A stretch of DNA of 64,000 nucleotides from SZUA-430 sp964483585 (GTDB lineage: Bacteria > Pseudomonadota > Alphaproteobacteria > Micropepsales > Micropepsaceae): positions 1 to 64,000 of the forward strand of contig CAZABH010000014.1 in NCBI GenBank assembly GCA_964483585.1, in the 5' to 3' direction. Every line of letters begins with the position of its first letter. The stretch's first letter is position 1. Below are positions 9,901-16,560 of this stretch, piece by piece. Below the pieces are notes generated by a model. The model did no database searches and was not told the DNA's origin. It saw only the letters and a program-made list of their open reading frames with translations. A program made the position numbers and the translations under genes.

Positions 9901-10049
9901 TATTTTCCCTGTGCGATCAGGCGGCTGACTTCATCCTCGGGCTTTACGGGTTGTCCGCTGGGCTGGCTCGCGGCTTGCGTCAGCCCGAGACCGAGCGCCA
10001 GCAGGATGACTGGCGCCAGACGGGCGAGGCGTACAAGCGAGCGAGACAC
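6915..10049 (-). CDS. Secreted TPR-CHAT protein (caspase-like protease fold)
   Basis: A 1044-residue protein with an N-terminal signal peptide (hydrophobic core ending LTQAA). About residues 35-480 form many tetratricopeptide repeats of the kinesin-light-chain type, each with an N-L-A/G-x-L-Y core. A helical region follows, then a C-terminal CHAT domain. The CHAT catalytic dyad is present: His905 in FATHT and Cys950 in VLSACNTAG, 45 residues apart, with the family's GAASVMHTHWNVFD segment after it. CHAT proteins are caspase/separase-fold proteases or scaffolds; the TPRs should bind a partner or substrate. It begins 11 bases after the trypsin-fold lipoprotein gene, so the two are one operon. 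The signal peptide places it in the periplasm, unusual for CHAT. Confidence 0.88.
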   Translation of the reverse strand: MSRSLVRLARLAPVILLALGLGLTQAASQPSGQPVKPEDEVSRLIAQGKYAAAERMALDELARDARETGARSLRVALWYNRLGQVAHLEGRYDLALKRFRTAHEIRRTRLGPDHGDTLIAQNNIALVLAKLGNWRQAEVMMRETLAGNRRLLGIDHPRTVTTMTNLGLLCLDMGKQSEAGALLGQALELTRKADNRKSDNLATSLANLATAHMAALDFAKAEPLLEEALALDEQRHGPDHPAVATTLSNLGQLYHGSGRLAEAEKAYLRAIEIDRAFLAPGHPDNVGTLTNLASLYRDLGDTPKSRDFLAAARESARRTKGTDADVMALATLAELLSEEGGHAEAQALLWQAISAIEQNLGQAHPATAPLLMQLAGTPFATRSNPKTLAFKAHEIITRTHGIDSAQAARSALNVTRILVNSGSLEDALTWAGQARTQIAIHFGTASFDHAMVQYLYAKAAFGVGRRDDAQVALAGALPTLEAILPAHATIAADAHLLMSQLLMERNEPGKALGHASAASRIAASKHQHDTLRERMAERPPDSTTLRQVHENTLRTALAAISAGDTDTSEQAEATAFAMADRLLSDKLSHALDMGRLKSSLPDEDARQQLEALVTGLAALDRTEKASQLRLAAGATAGEMASLRETLKAHQRAVAQADRILRANRDYQLHLRAPPTTLRDARKALQPGEIVVMIVPLADAHYVLATSRTEAAWHRMAMSPQDIAREVEALRSQLDPSLWTSSLPPFNRARAHRLHQAILGPLKGLVRKSTRILFLVDGPLRNLPMATLVTRPVLESERADSAPSNLRETAWLIRSHTITTYPSLSSIVSLRNKDSIQEATPWKLVGLGAPNATPRLKLAPLPHARNELEALRSIGTATILTGKDATPDNLRRIDLSKTRVLAFATHTLPPDKAHAYPALILSDDGSGDARLEPWEIARLRLDRTFVVLSACNTAGAGGTGADILAEAFFRAGAASVMHTHWNVFDRNAARIATAAIRNYRNTPGDGQAAALRKAMLASLTDRDHPANAHPSSWAAFSVVGETLNR

Positions 10050-10060
10050 GACGATGGGCC

Positions 10061-11266
10061 TCAGCGCGGAAGGGTCCGGGTGCGGCGAGGCACGAGGCGC
10101 TTGTCGAGGTCGGTACCAACAAGATCCGGTTGACCGTCGCTGTTGGTGTCGAACCGGACCTCGTCGAATTGTCCGTCGCGGTCGATGTCGAGGTAAATTG
10201 ATTCGGGGACAGTGTTGCGATCCTTGTCGACAGCGAGTTCGGCGGGTTGCATGCGATTGTCTGGGACGGTGAGCTTCGCATCGACACTGGCGTTGCAGTC
10301 GAGGTCGATGGCGTGGATCGTGGCATCGTTTGCCGGCGTCCTGTTCGCGCTGATCTGCGCTGGCTTGCAGGATGGGGATGGAAGCGCTGCTGCGGGTGGT
10401 GGTGGTGCCATCATCTTGCGCGTTGTCTGGTTCGTGCTGGCTGTCATGAAGCGGCTGATTTCAGTCGCGGTGACGGCGAGGCTTGTCAGCGTGCGGCTGT
10501 CGGCGGGGCTCACGTCCATCGCGATCATGCGGCCCTTGCTGTCGAAAACGGGGTCGCCTGCGTTGCCTGTCGCGCCGGTCGAGCGGAAGCGGATCACGTC
10601 GGCGCGGTGCTCGGTGCCGCCGGCTGCCGTCCAGGCGTGGTTGCGCAATGTTGCCTTGAGACTGCCGTCGGAGACTGACCAGATCTCACCGTAAGGGTGG
10701 CCCACGATGCGCAAGCGGCTGCCGGCGCGCAGGGGCGCGCTTGCCAGCAGCGTCACGGGCTTCACGCCCTTGGGGGCAGGGTCGAGCTTCAGCAATGCAA
10801 GATCGCGTGCCGGATCAGTTGCGATTACCCTTGCTTCGACGGCGTCGGCTTCGGTGGGGCGCTCGCTCGTGCCTTGCGGCATGAAGATGAGGCCCACGGT
10901 GGCCTGCCCGCGCACGGTGTTCCAGCTTGCGATGAAGCGTCCGTCGTTGTCCACGTATGTCGCCGAACCGAGGCGTTTGGGGGTGACGACCAGCGCGACT
11001 GGCTTTCCGATTGCGCCGACGGCGGGTCCGAAGGCGGGGGCGCGTAATGTGTCTGCTGCGTCACGCTTGGCCGTTAGCAGCGCTTCGGCAAGGCGCGTAG
11101 GATCCAGTCCGGCCGTGGCTTGGCCCAAACCCGAAACGTCGCCGATCGGTGGCAGGGGTGTGTTGGTCGCAGGGCGCAGTTCGCTTGAGGGGCCTGTGCC
11201 GGCACAGCCTGTAATCAGGGCGGCGAGGATGGCGCTGGTGATGATTGGGACGTGTCTTGAGGCCAT
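10061..11266 (-). CDS. Trypsin-fold lipoprotein with inactive catalytic site and C-terminal Ca-binding repeats
   Basis: The ATG at 11266 has a GAAGGA ribosome site and gives 401 residues with a lipobox (LITGC, Cys21). Residues about 85-275 follow a DegP/trypsin-like fold, but the His position reads FIASWN (Asn116) and the usual GNSGGP reads GNAGDP (Ala236). Asp155 in DPARDLALLKL is kept. Two of three catalytic residues are therefore absent and it should not cut peptides. The last 100 residues hold aspartate-rich loops (DIDRDGQFDE, DTNSDGQPD) like EF-hand or thrombospondin type 3 calcium sites. It precedes the CHAT gene by 11 bases and probably acts with it, perhaps as a binding or sensing subunit. 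Confidence 0.82.
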   Translation of the reverse strand: MASRHVPIITSAILAALITGCAGTGPSSELRPATNTPLPPIGDVSGLGQATAGLDPTRLAEALLTAKRDAADTLRAPAFGPAVGAIGKPVALVVTPKRLGSATYVDNDGRFIASWNTVRGQATVGLIFMPQGTSERPTEADAVEARVIATDPARDLALLKLDPAPKGVKPVTLLASAPLRAGSRLRIVGHPYGEIWSVSDGSLKATLRNHAWTAAGGTEHRADVIRFRSTGATGNAGDPVFDSKGRMIAMDVSPADSRTLTSLAVTATEISRFMTASTNQTTRKMMAPPPPAAALPSPSCKPAQISANRTPANDATIHAIDLDCNASVDAKLTVPDNRMQPAELAVDKDRNTVPESIYLDIDRDGQFDEVRFDTNSDGQPDLVGTDLDKRLVPRRTRTLPR

Positions 11267-11446
11267 GCGCGCGTATCCTTCGGCTTTGCTGTCGGCTTTG
11301 TAGTGAGTCTGCCCCAAGAGCGGGTCGGCCGTCATGCGCTATTCGCGTTGGCCCTGCAGAGTGATGGGCCAGTGTTGCACGCGCTGACAGTGGTTGCGAT
11401 GTTGGCGCAATCGCTGGCATATGGATGGGGTGAAGAGGCTCTTGCG

Positions 11447-12136
11447 ATGTACGTCCTGCATATTGCCAACAAAAATTATTCCTCGTGGTCGCTGAGGCCA
11501 TGGATCCTGATGCGCGAGGCGGGGATTGCCTTCGAGGAGCGGTTGCATCGCTTCGAGCCGGGTGGGGCGTGGGCCTCGTTCCGGCGTTTCTCGCCCACGG
11601 GCAAGGTTCCAACCTTGCATGATGGCGCGACTGTGGTGTGGGACTCGCTTGCGATTGTCGAGTATCTGGCCGAGCGACATCCGGGCGTTTGGCCGGAGGA
11701 CGCGCAGGCGCGTGCGTGGGCGCGTGCGGCCTCGGCCGAGATGCATTCCGCGTTCCAGACCCTGCGCCAGCACTGTTCGTTCAACCTCGGTCTGCGCGTG
11801 AAGCTTCATGAGGTGGCGCCGTCCCTGCAAAAGGATATTGAGCGGATTGATGAATTATGGAGTGAGGGCCTTAAGCGTTTTGGTGGCCCGTTCCTCGCCG
11901 GGCCGACATTCACTGCGGTCGATGCGTTCTTTGCGCCCGTGCAGTTCCGCATCCAGACCTATGGGCTTGTGCTCGGGCCCGCGGCGCACGCCTATTCGCA
12001 GCGGGTGCTGACGCTTCCCGGGATGGTTGATTGGTATCAGGCGGGGATTGCCGAGGATTTCCGCGATCCGGAGCATGACGCGGTCGTGCTTCGGTTCGGG
12101 CAGGTTACGGCGGATTTCCGGGTGCAGGAGGCTTGA
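11447..12136 (+). CDS. Glutathione S-transferase family protein
   Basis: A 229-residue protein. The ATG at 11447 is chosen because the thioredoxin-like domain starts at once (YVLHIANKNYSSWSLRPWIL); the open frame runs further upstream, but without family sequence. The N-terminal glutathione-binding fold includes the SSWS segment and the VPTLHDGATVVWDSLAIVEYL cis-proline/glutamate region, followed by an all-helical C-terminal domain. It resembles the YfcF-type GST group. It is divergent from the trypsin-fold lipoprotein. Probably a cytosolic detoxification or disulfide-handling enzyme; substrate unknown. Confidence 0.88.
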   Translation: MYVLHIANKNYSSWSLRPWILMREAGIAFEERLHRFEPGGAWASFRRFSPTGKVPTLHDGATVVWDSLAIVEYLAERHPGVWPEDAQARAWARAASAEMHSAFQTLRQHCSFNLGLRVKLHEVAPSLQKDIERIDELWSEGLKRFGGPFLAGPTFTAVDAFFAPVQFRIQTYGLVLGPAAHAYSQRVLTLPGMVDWYQAGIAEDFRDPEHDAVVLRFGQVTADFRVQEA

Positions 12137-12236
12137 GTGCGCTCTTGTCATGGAACCGCCATGATTGCATGGAATTGACGGAGGCTGAGACTGCAGGGCA
12201 CTGTGGTTGCAGCTGTGGGGGCAGTGGAGGAACATC

Positions 12237-12740
12237 ATGGCAGGGCGATCTGGTGGGTCTGGGTTTGGCTGGTTCGTGATCGGTGTGATCGTGGGCGGCG
12301 TGGGCGTTGCCTATGGTCCGACGCAGTTCCGCAAGTATGTGCAGCAGCAACCGACGCAGGTTCGGGTCGAGGTGGCCAACGACTACACGCCCGGCGTGTG
12401 GCGGCGTTCGGCGCGTCTTGACATCGAGTTCAGCCGCACCAAGGCCAACGGCCAGAACTGGGACTGGCCGATGACCGACCCCGAGTTGCAGGTCTGCATT
12501 GTCGAGGGGACAGAGTATCGCAAGTGCTATGGACCTCTGAGCCCTGAGCTGGCTGCGTGCCAGGGGCGCTTTCGCTGCGCGACCGAGGTTCTCAAGGTTC
12601 CGGACGTGCCCTTCACGATCGAGCTGAACGAGTGGGACGACTACAACAAGCCCGACCCGATCGGCACGTTCGAGTGCGATGTCGGGCTTGAGTGCCGCTT
12701 CCCTCTGGGGCGCGTGGCGGTGTTGCCGGTGACGCGCTAG
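12237..12740 (+). CDS. Hypothetical protein with one N-terminal membrane segment
   Basis: The ATG at 12237 has a GGAGG site 6 bases upstream and gives 167 residues. One hydrophobic segment (about residues 10-28) looks like an uncleaved membrane anchor. The remainder is a soluble beta-rich domain with five Cys, including CIVEGTEYRKC and CDVGLEC, so disulfides are likely outside the cytoplasm. I do not recognise the family. It converges on the phospholipase-like gene, the two stop codons being 6 bases apart once the assembly gap is allowed for. Confidence 0.7.
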   Translation: MAGRSGGSGFGWFVIGVIVGGVGVAYGPTQFRKYVQQQPTQVRVEVANDYTPGVWRRSARLDIEFSRTKANGQNWDWPMTDPELQVCIVEGTEYRKCYGPLSPELAACQGRFRCATEVLKVPDVPFTIELNEWDDYNKPDPIGTFECDVGLECRFPLGRVAVLPVTR

Positions 12741-12746
12741 GGGCTG

Positions 12747-14659
12747 TCAGGCGGCGTTGCGGGCGTCGTCGGAATCCTCGTCTTCGGCTCCCTCGTCGTC
12801 CGTGTTTTCGTCCTCGTCTTCGTCGCTATCNNNNNNNNNNNNNNNNNNNNNNNNNNNNNNNNNNNNNNNNNNNNNNNNNNNNNNNNNNNNNNNNNNNNNN
12901 NNNNNNNNNNNNNNNNNNNNNNNNNNNNNNCCTCGTCTTCGGCTCCCTCGTCGTCCGTGTTTTCGTCCTCGTCTTCGTCGCTATCTGATTGCTCTTGCTG
13001 GTCGCGGGCGGCTTCGATCCAGCTTCGCAGTTCCTCTTCGTCGGGTGGGGCTGAATCGCGCAGCAGGCGCTGGCCGTCAGGGGTGTCGCAGAATTCGTCG
13101 AGCATGTTCAGCAGCATGTCTGGGTCTGCGTTGGCGAGGTCTTCGGTTTCGCGTACGCCGACGGCGACCAGAAGCTGGGCTGCGATGCTGTCGAGTTCGG
13201 GGATCGCCAGGGCCAGCGTGGCCTGGGATTGCCAGTCGCGGATCACGCGGGCGGAGATGTGCTTGAACTTGAGGCGGGTCGCAGCGTCCTCGGGCGAGGC
13301 TTGCAGCAAGTCCTCGACCGTGTGAATGCCGATGGCCGTCAGGCGGCTTGCCGTCTTGGGGCCGATCGAGGGGGCGAGTTCCACGGGGCTTTCGTGACTG
13401 AGGCGCAGTTCAACGTCTTCGTCCGGGGTCTCGATCACGGGTTCCGGCTGCGGCACCGGTGCGGGCTTGGATGCGGCCTTGGCAGGCTTCGCGGGCTCTG
13501 GTGCTCGTGCGGGGGCAAGCCTGGCTGCGACCTGGCGCGTGCGCTCGGCGATGGACATCGGACCTGAGGCCTTGGCCACGGACTCGGCCGGCAGCTTCAC
13601 CGATGGTTCGACGCGGGCTGCGGGCTTCTTCGCGGCGGGCTTGGCAGCGGGCGCTGGTTTGACCTTCTTCGTCACGCGCGCGGGGCGTCCCGTGCCGTAG
13701 AGGGTTCCGGTCTCGCGGGGCCAGAGGGCGTCGACATTGGCCAAGGGCTGGCGCAGGATCTCGACGGCGTGGAGGCGGCGCACCGTCCGATCATCCTCGG
13801 ACAGGGTCTGGCGCAGCTTTCCGGTCTGGCGGTACTCGCGGTACATGGCGCGGACCACGTCGCGCTCTTTCTCGTTGGCCATCGCGCGGGCAAGCCTGCG
13901 GCCAGGGGCGGCGACCAGGGCCTTGAGCGTGTCGAAGCCAAGCCCCACCCGAGGCGGCAGCACGGCGGCTTCCATCACGGCACGTTCGAGGATGCGGGCC
14001 AGCATCACGGTGGCGTAGCCATAGAGCCTGGCGCAGACGTCTTTCATCTCCTGGTCCGGACCCCGCTCGGGGCGCTTGACGGCCTCAGCGAAGCTGAAAT
14101 GGTCGACCAGCGTCTCGTAGTGCGGGTTGGCGTATTTCGCGCCTGCGCGCACCATCTGCTCGAGCCAATCATTGCCTTGCGGCACGGGCACGTCGGGATA
14201 GCCGCCGAGGTCCTGGATGAGGATCAGCTGCAGGTGGTCGTAGAGGCGGGTCAGGCTCCAGTCGACGGCGCGGTGGATGACGTTTTCCTCTTCCGTCTGC
14301 CCGGTGTGGAACGGGTGGACGGGGTCGACGACATAGTGGCTCATCACGCCGGCGCACCAGGCTGCGTATTTCCAGTCCTGCTGGGTCAATGCGCGCACGG
14401 TTCGGCGATACCACTCGCGCGCGGCCGCGGGTGCGCCGCCCCAGTCGCCCTCGCGCACATGCAGGACGTGGTTGCGGTAATCGCGGAAATTGTCGTCCGG
14501 TGCCGTGGCCCCTTTCAGGTAGCTTGCGCTGTGATGCAGGAACAGGTTGCGCCAGAGGGCGCCATCCGTTCCGCGCAGATGGGTCAGTGCATCCAGTGCA
14601 AGCCGGTGATGGTTTCCCCGGCACGCCGAACTTCGCAGCACACGCATCAACATCGACAT
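12747..14659 (-). CDS. Phospholipase C/nuclease-like N-domain fused to DUF4332-type helix-hairpin-helix domain (interrupted by N gap)
   Basis: The N-terminal ~230 residues resemble zinc-dependent phospholipase C / S1-P1-like proteins: His-rich helices with LDALTHL, LFLHHSASYLKG, GVMSHYVVDPVHPFH and spaced Asp/His suited to metals. A Pro/Ala/Lys-rich linker follows, then ELAPSIGPKTASRLTAIGIHTVEDLL, a DUF4332 helix-hairpin-helix repeat, and a very acidic tail. The tail is interrupted by 100 N with identical 55-base flanks. Collapsing the duplicate restores the frame to a stop at 12747, with the end reading SDDARNAA. The uncollapsed reading gives a false basic tail ending at 12737. Start 14659 is supported by the conserved N-terminus. 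No function is proven. Confidence 0.75.
12776..12985. other. Assembly gap: 100 N between two identical 55-base contig ends
   Basis: Bases 12776-12830 and 12931-12985 are identical, and 100 N lie between them. This is what a scaffolder leaves when two contigs overlap by one k-mer. The extra 155 bases shift the frame of the gene across it. The true sequence most likely has one 55-base copy and no gap, although a longer GA/CT-rich repeat could have broken the assembly. Confidence 0.85.
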
Positions 14660-15099
14660 CGCACGGCCCCCAGAATCATGGCTGAGAGGCTCTCGCGTTG
14701 CGGTTAACGCTCTGTTAACGATACGCTGTGGCTCGACTTTTCGTATCAGGTGCAGAAATCTGCAGGCCCGAGATCCCTACAGTGGTGGGAGCCGCTGTAA
14801 CGGATTGGTTTTCTTCAGTCTTTGGTTCTTCCTGTGTGGGCCTGCAGTTTCCTGGCAGGGTATGTTTGACCTTGCATTCGCCCCGGTCCGGTTTGTTGCG
14901 GCCTGCCCCAGGAAGGGGGTTGGCCGCCCCGGCCTCACGCGAATATGAGTGACTGGCGCCAGTCGCGTACAAAATAGGAACATTCGGCTCCGGAATCAAG
15001 GGGGTTGCGTGGGCATTATTGTCGCGGCGGTCCGAAATTCGGTGGCGGGGCTTGCTGGTGGTCACGCTGGCGCGGGTTGCGCATGGTAAGGATGGCATC
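14660..15099. other. Intergenic region between divergent genes; no gene seen
   Basis: This stretch separates the phospholipase-like gene from the pentapeptide-repeat gene and must carry promoters for both. Open frames here have no convincing coding character. The part next to 14700 (GTTAACGCTCTGTTAACG, a short direct repeat of GTTAACG) is the only local pattern noted. I see no RNA gene. Confidence 0.5.
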
Positions 15100-15774
15100 A
15101 TGGAGTGGATCACGACATTTCTGGGCTGGATTGCCAGCTGGTTCTGGGGGCGGCGACGGGCGCGGCCCCAGGACGGCGCGCCCGTGGCTGCGCCGGATGG
15201 ATCCGGGGACGGTATGACGGATGCCGGCGCAGCGTCGTCCGAGGACAAGCTTTATGCCCATGCGCCCGAGACGGGCATTTCGCGCGGGCTGCAGCATCAC
15301 TGGCTGATCGATGAAGGCGTGCTGCACTGGAACCAGCGGCGCAAGGACCAGGACTTCCGTCCGGACTTTGCCGGCTATGATTTCATCGCGCAAGGCAAGG
15401 AAACGCGGTTGTGGGGACAGCCTGCCGACCTGGACGGCGATCCGCGGCTGGTCCTGTCGGGGGTTGATCTCAGCTTTGCGAAGCTGTCGAAGGCGGTGCT
15501 TGCCGGTGCCGATCTGCGGCGTGCGCATCTGCAGGGCGCGGACCTGCGGGGTGCCAATCTTGCGGGTGCGAACCTCGAGGGGGCGGACCTGACCGATTGC
15601 GACCTGCGGGCGGCGATGCTTGAGGGGGCGGATCTCTCGCGGGCGCGGTTGGTCAATGCCAATCTGGCCGGCGCGAAGCTTGCGGGGGCCAACCTCGCCT
15701 GGGCGGACATCACGCATATGGCGGGGGATGGAGCGCTTGCGGGGGCGAATTTGTTCGGGGTGCGGCGGGGGTAG
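15100..15774 (+). CDS. Pentapeptide-repeat protein with N-terminal membrane/amphipathic segment
   Basis: The ATG at 15100 follows an AAGGA site and gives 224 residues; the open frame extends upstream without support. The N-terminus (EWITTFLGWIASWFWG) is hydrophobic and Trp-rich, probably a membrane-associating helix. From about residue 118 to the end there are A(D/N)LxG-type pentapeptide repeats forming a right-handed quadrilateral beta-helix. Some such proteins mimic DNA and protect gyrase, but nothing here indicates that role. The function is unknown; a membrane-tethered scaffold is a reasonable inference. Confidence 0.85.
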   Translation: MEWITTFLGWIASWFWGRRRARPQDGAPVAAPDGSGDGMTDAGAASSEDKLYAHAPETGISRGLQHHWLIDEGVLHWNQRRKDQDFRPDFAGYDFIAQGKETRLWGQPADLDGDPRLVLSGVDLSFAKLSKAVLAGADLRRAHLQGADLRGANLAGANLEGADLTDCDLRAAMLEGADLSRARLVNANLAGAKLAGANLAWADITHMAGDGALAGANLFGVRRG

Positions 15775-15861
15775 GGTGATCCTGTCCCTGATATTATGAC
15801 GGGGTTGAAAGCGCGTGGGGAAGGGTGGAAGATGCGGTCGGGTTCAGTCTTGGAGGTTTTG

Positions 15862-16353
15862 ATGCGGCGGTTTGGGGTTGTGGCCGGGGTTGTGGGGCTG
15901 GCGCTGGGGCTTGGTGGCTGTGGTGGCGGGATGAGCCTTTTTGGCGAGGATGAGCTGCCGGCGGGGCCGCCGCGCGTGGACGTGTTCACGCCGTTCGATA
16001 CCGACACTGACGGCATCATCGCCAAGGCGGAACTTGAGGCGGGCGTGAATGGCCTGTTCAAGCGCGACGATCTCGATGGGGACGGGTTCCTGAATGCCGC
16101 GGAGGTGCGCGCGGTCAATGACCGGCTGGTGGCCGAGACGGGGCCGGGGGCGACGCCCGTGATCGACTGGAACGCGGATGGGCGGGTCAATGCGCAGGAA
16201 TATGGGTCGCAGTGGCGGACCCTGTTCGACCGTGCGGATGTGAACGGGGACGGGATGATCGATCCGCGCGAGCGGGCCGGGCGGGTCAAGCCGCGCAAGG
16301 CGCGACCGCTGCCCGAGCCGTCTTTCGGTGGCTATCGCGGGCCGCAGGGGTAG
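15862..16353 (+). CDS. EF-hand lipoprotein
   Basis: The ATG at 15862 has a GGAGG site and yields 163 residues with a signal peptide and lipobox (LGLGGC). Four EF-hand-type loops follow: DTDTDGIIAKAE, DLDGDGFLNAAE, DWNADGRVNAQE and DVNGDGMIDPRE, each with the Asp/Asn spacing and the final Glu needed for calcium. The tail is Pro/Gly-rich. It is probably a periplasmic or outer-membrane calcium-binding protein. The role is unknown; no partner gene is adjacent apart from the pentapeptide-repeat gene on the same strand. Confidence 0.85.
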   Translation: MRRFGVVAGVVGLALGLGGCGGGMSLFGEDELPAGPPRVDVFTPFDTDTDGIIAKAELEAGVNGLFKRDDLDGDGFLNAAEVRAVNDRLVAETGPGATPVIDWNADGRVNAQEYGSQWRTLFDRADVNGDGMIDPRERAGRVKPRKARPLPEPSFGGYRGPQG

Positions 16354-16525
16354 GGGCTTGGCGGTGTTGATCCATGAAGGCAAGTCGTGGGTGGTCTGCC
16401 TTCGCAGACCATGACGGTGGTTGTTACGTTGAAAAATAAAGCCCGTCATGTTGCGCGGGGTCCCGGCTCCAACATGCGCTTTCCAACCGCGTTCCGCGAT
16501 TGGGCGCGTGTAACGGCCGGGATCA

Positions 16526-16559
16526 GGTCTGATGACTTAAGTGCACTGTCACCGAAATT
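16526..16559. repeat. Left copy of 34-bp imperfect direct repeat
   Basis: Matches 18639-18672 at 31 of 34 positions; the last 23 bases (16537-16559) are identical, containing AAGTGCACTGTCACCGAAAT. It abuts the stop codon of the serine hydrolase gene. A perfect 7-bp hairpin, GGTCTGC/GCAGACC at 16393-16410, lies upstream and starts with the same GGTCTG. Confidence 0.85.
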
Positions 16560-16560
16560 C

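Noticed and set aside
12737..12985. Basic C-terminal tail of the phospholipase-like protein
   Set aside because: It is produced by a frame shift across the N gap and duplicated flank.
14728..14952. Possible small gene in the 14660-15099 gap
   Set aside because: Composition and lack of a ribosome site or family sequence argue against coding.
16393..16410. GGTCTGC/GCAGACC hairpin as terminator of the EF-hand gene
   Set aside because: Perfect stem but no T run; kept only as a note beside the repeat.
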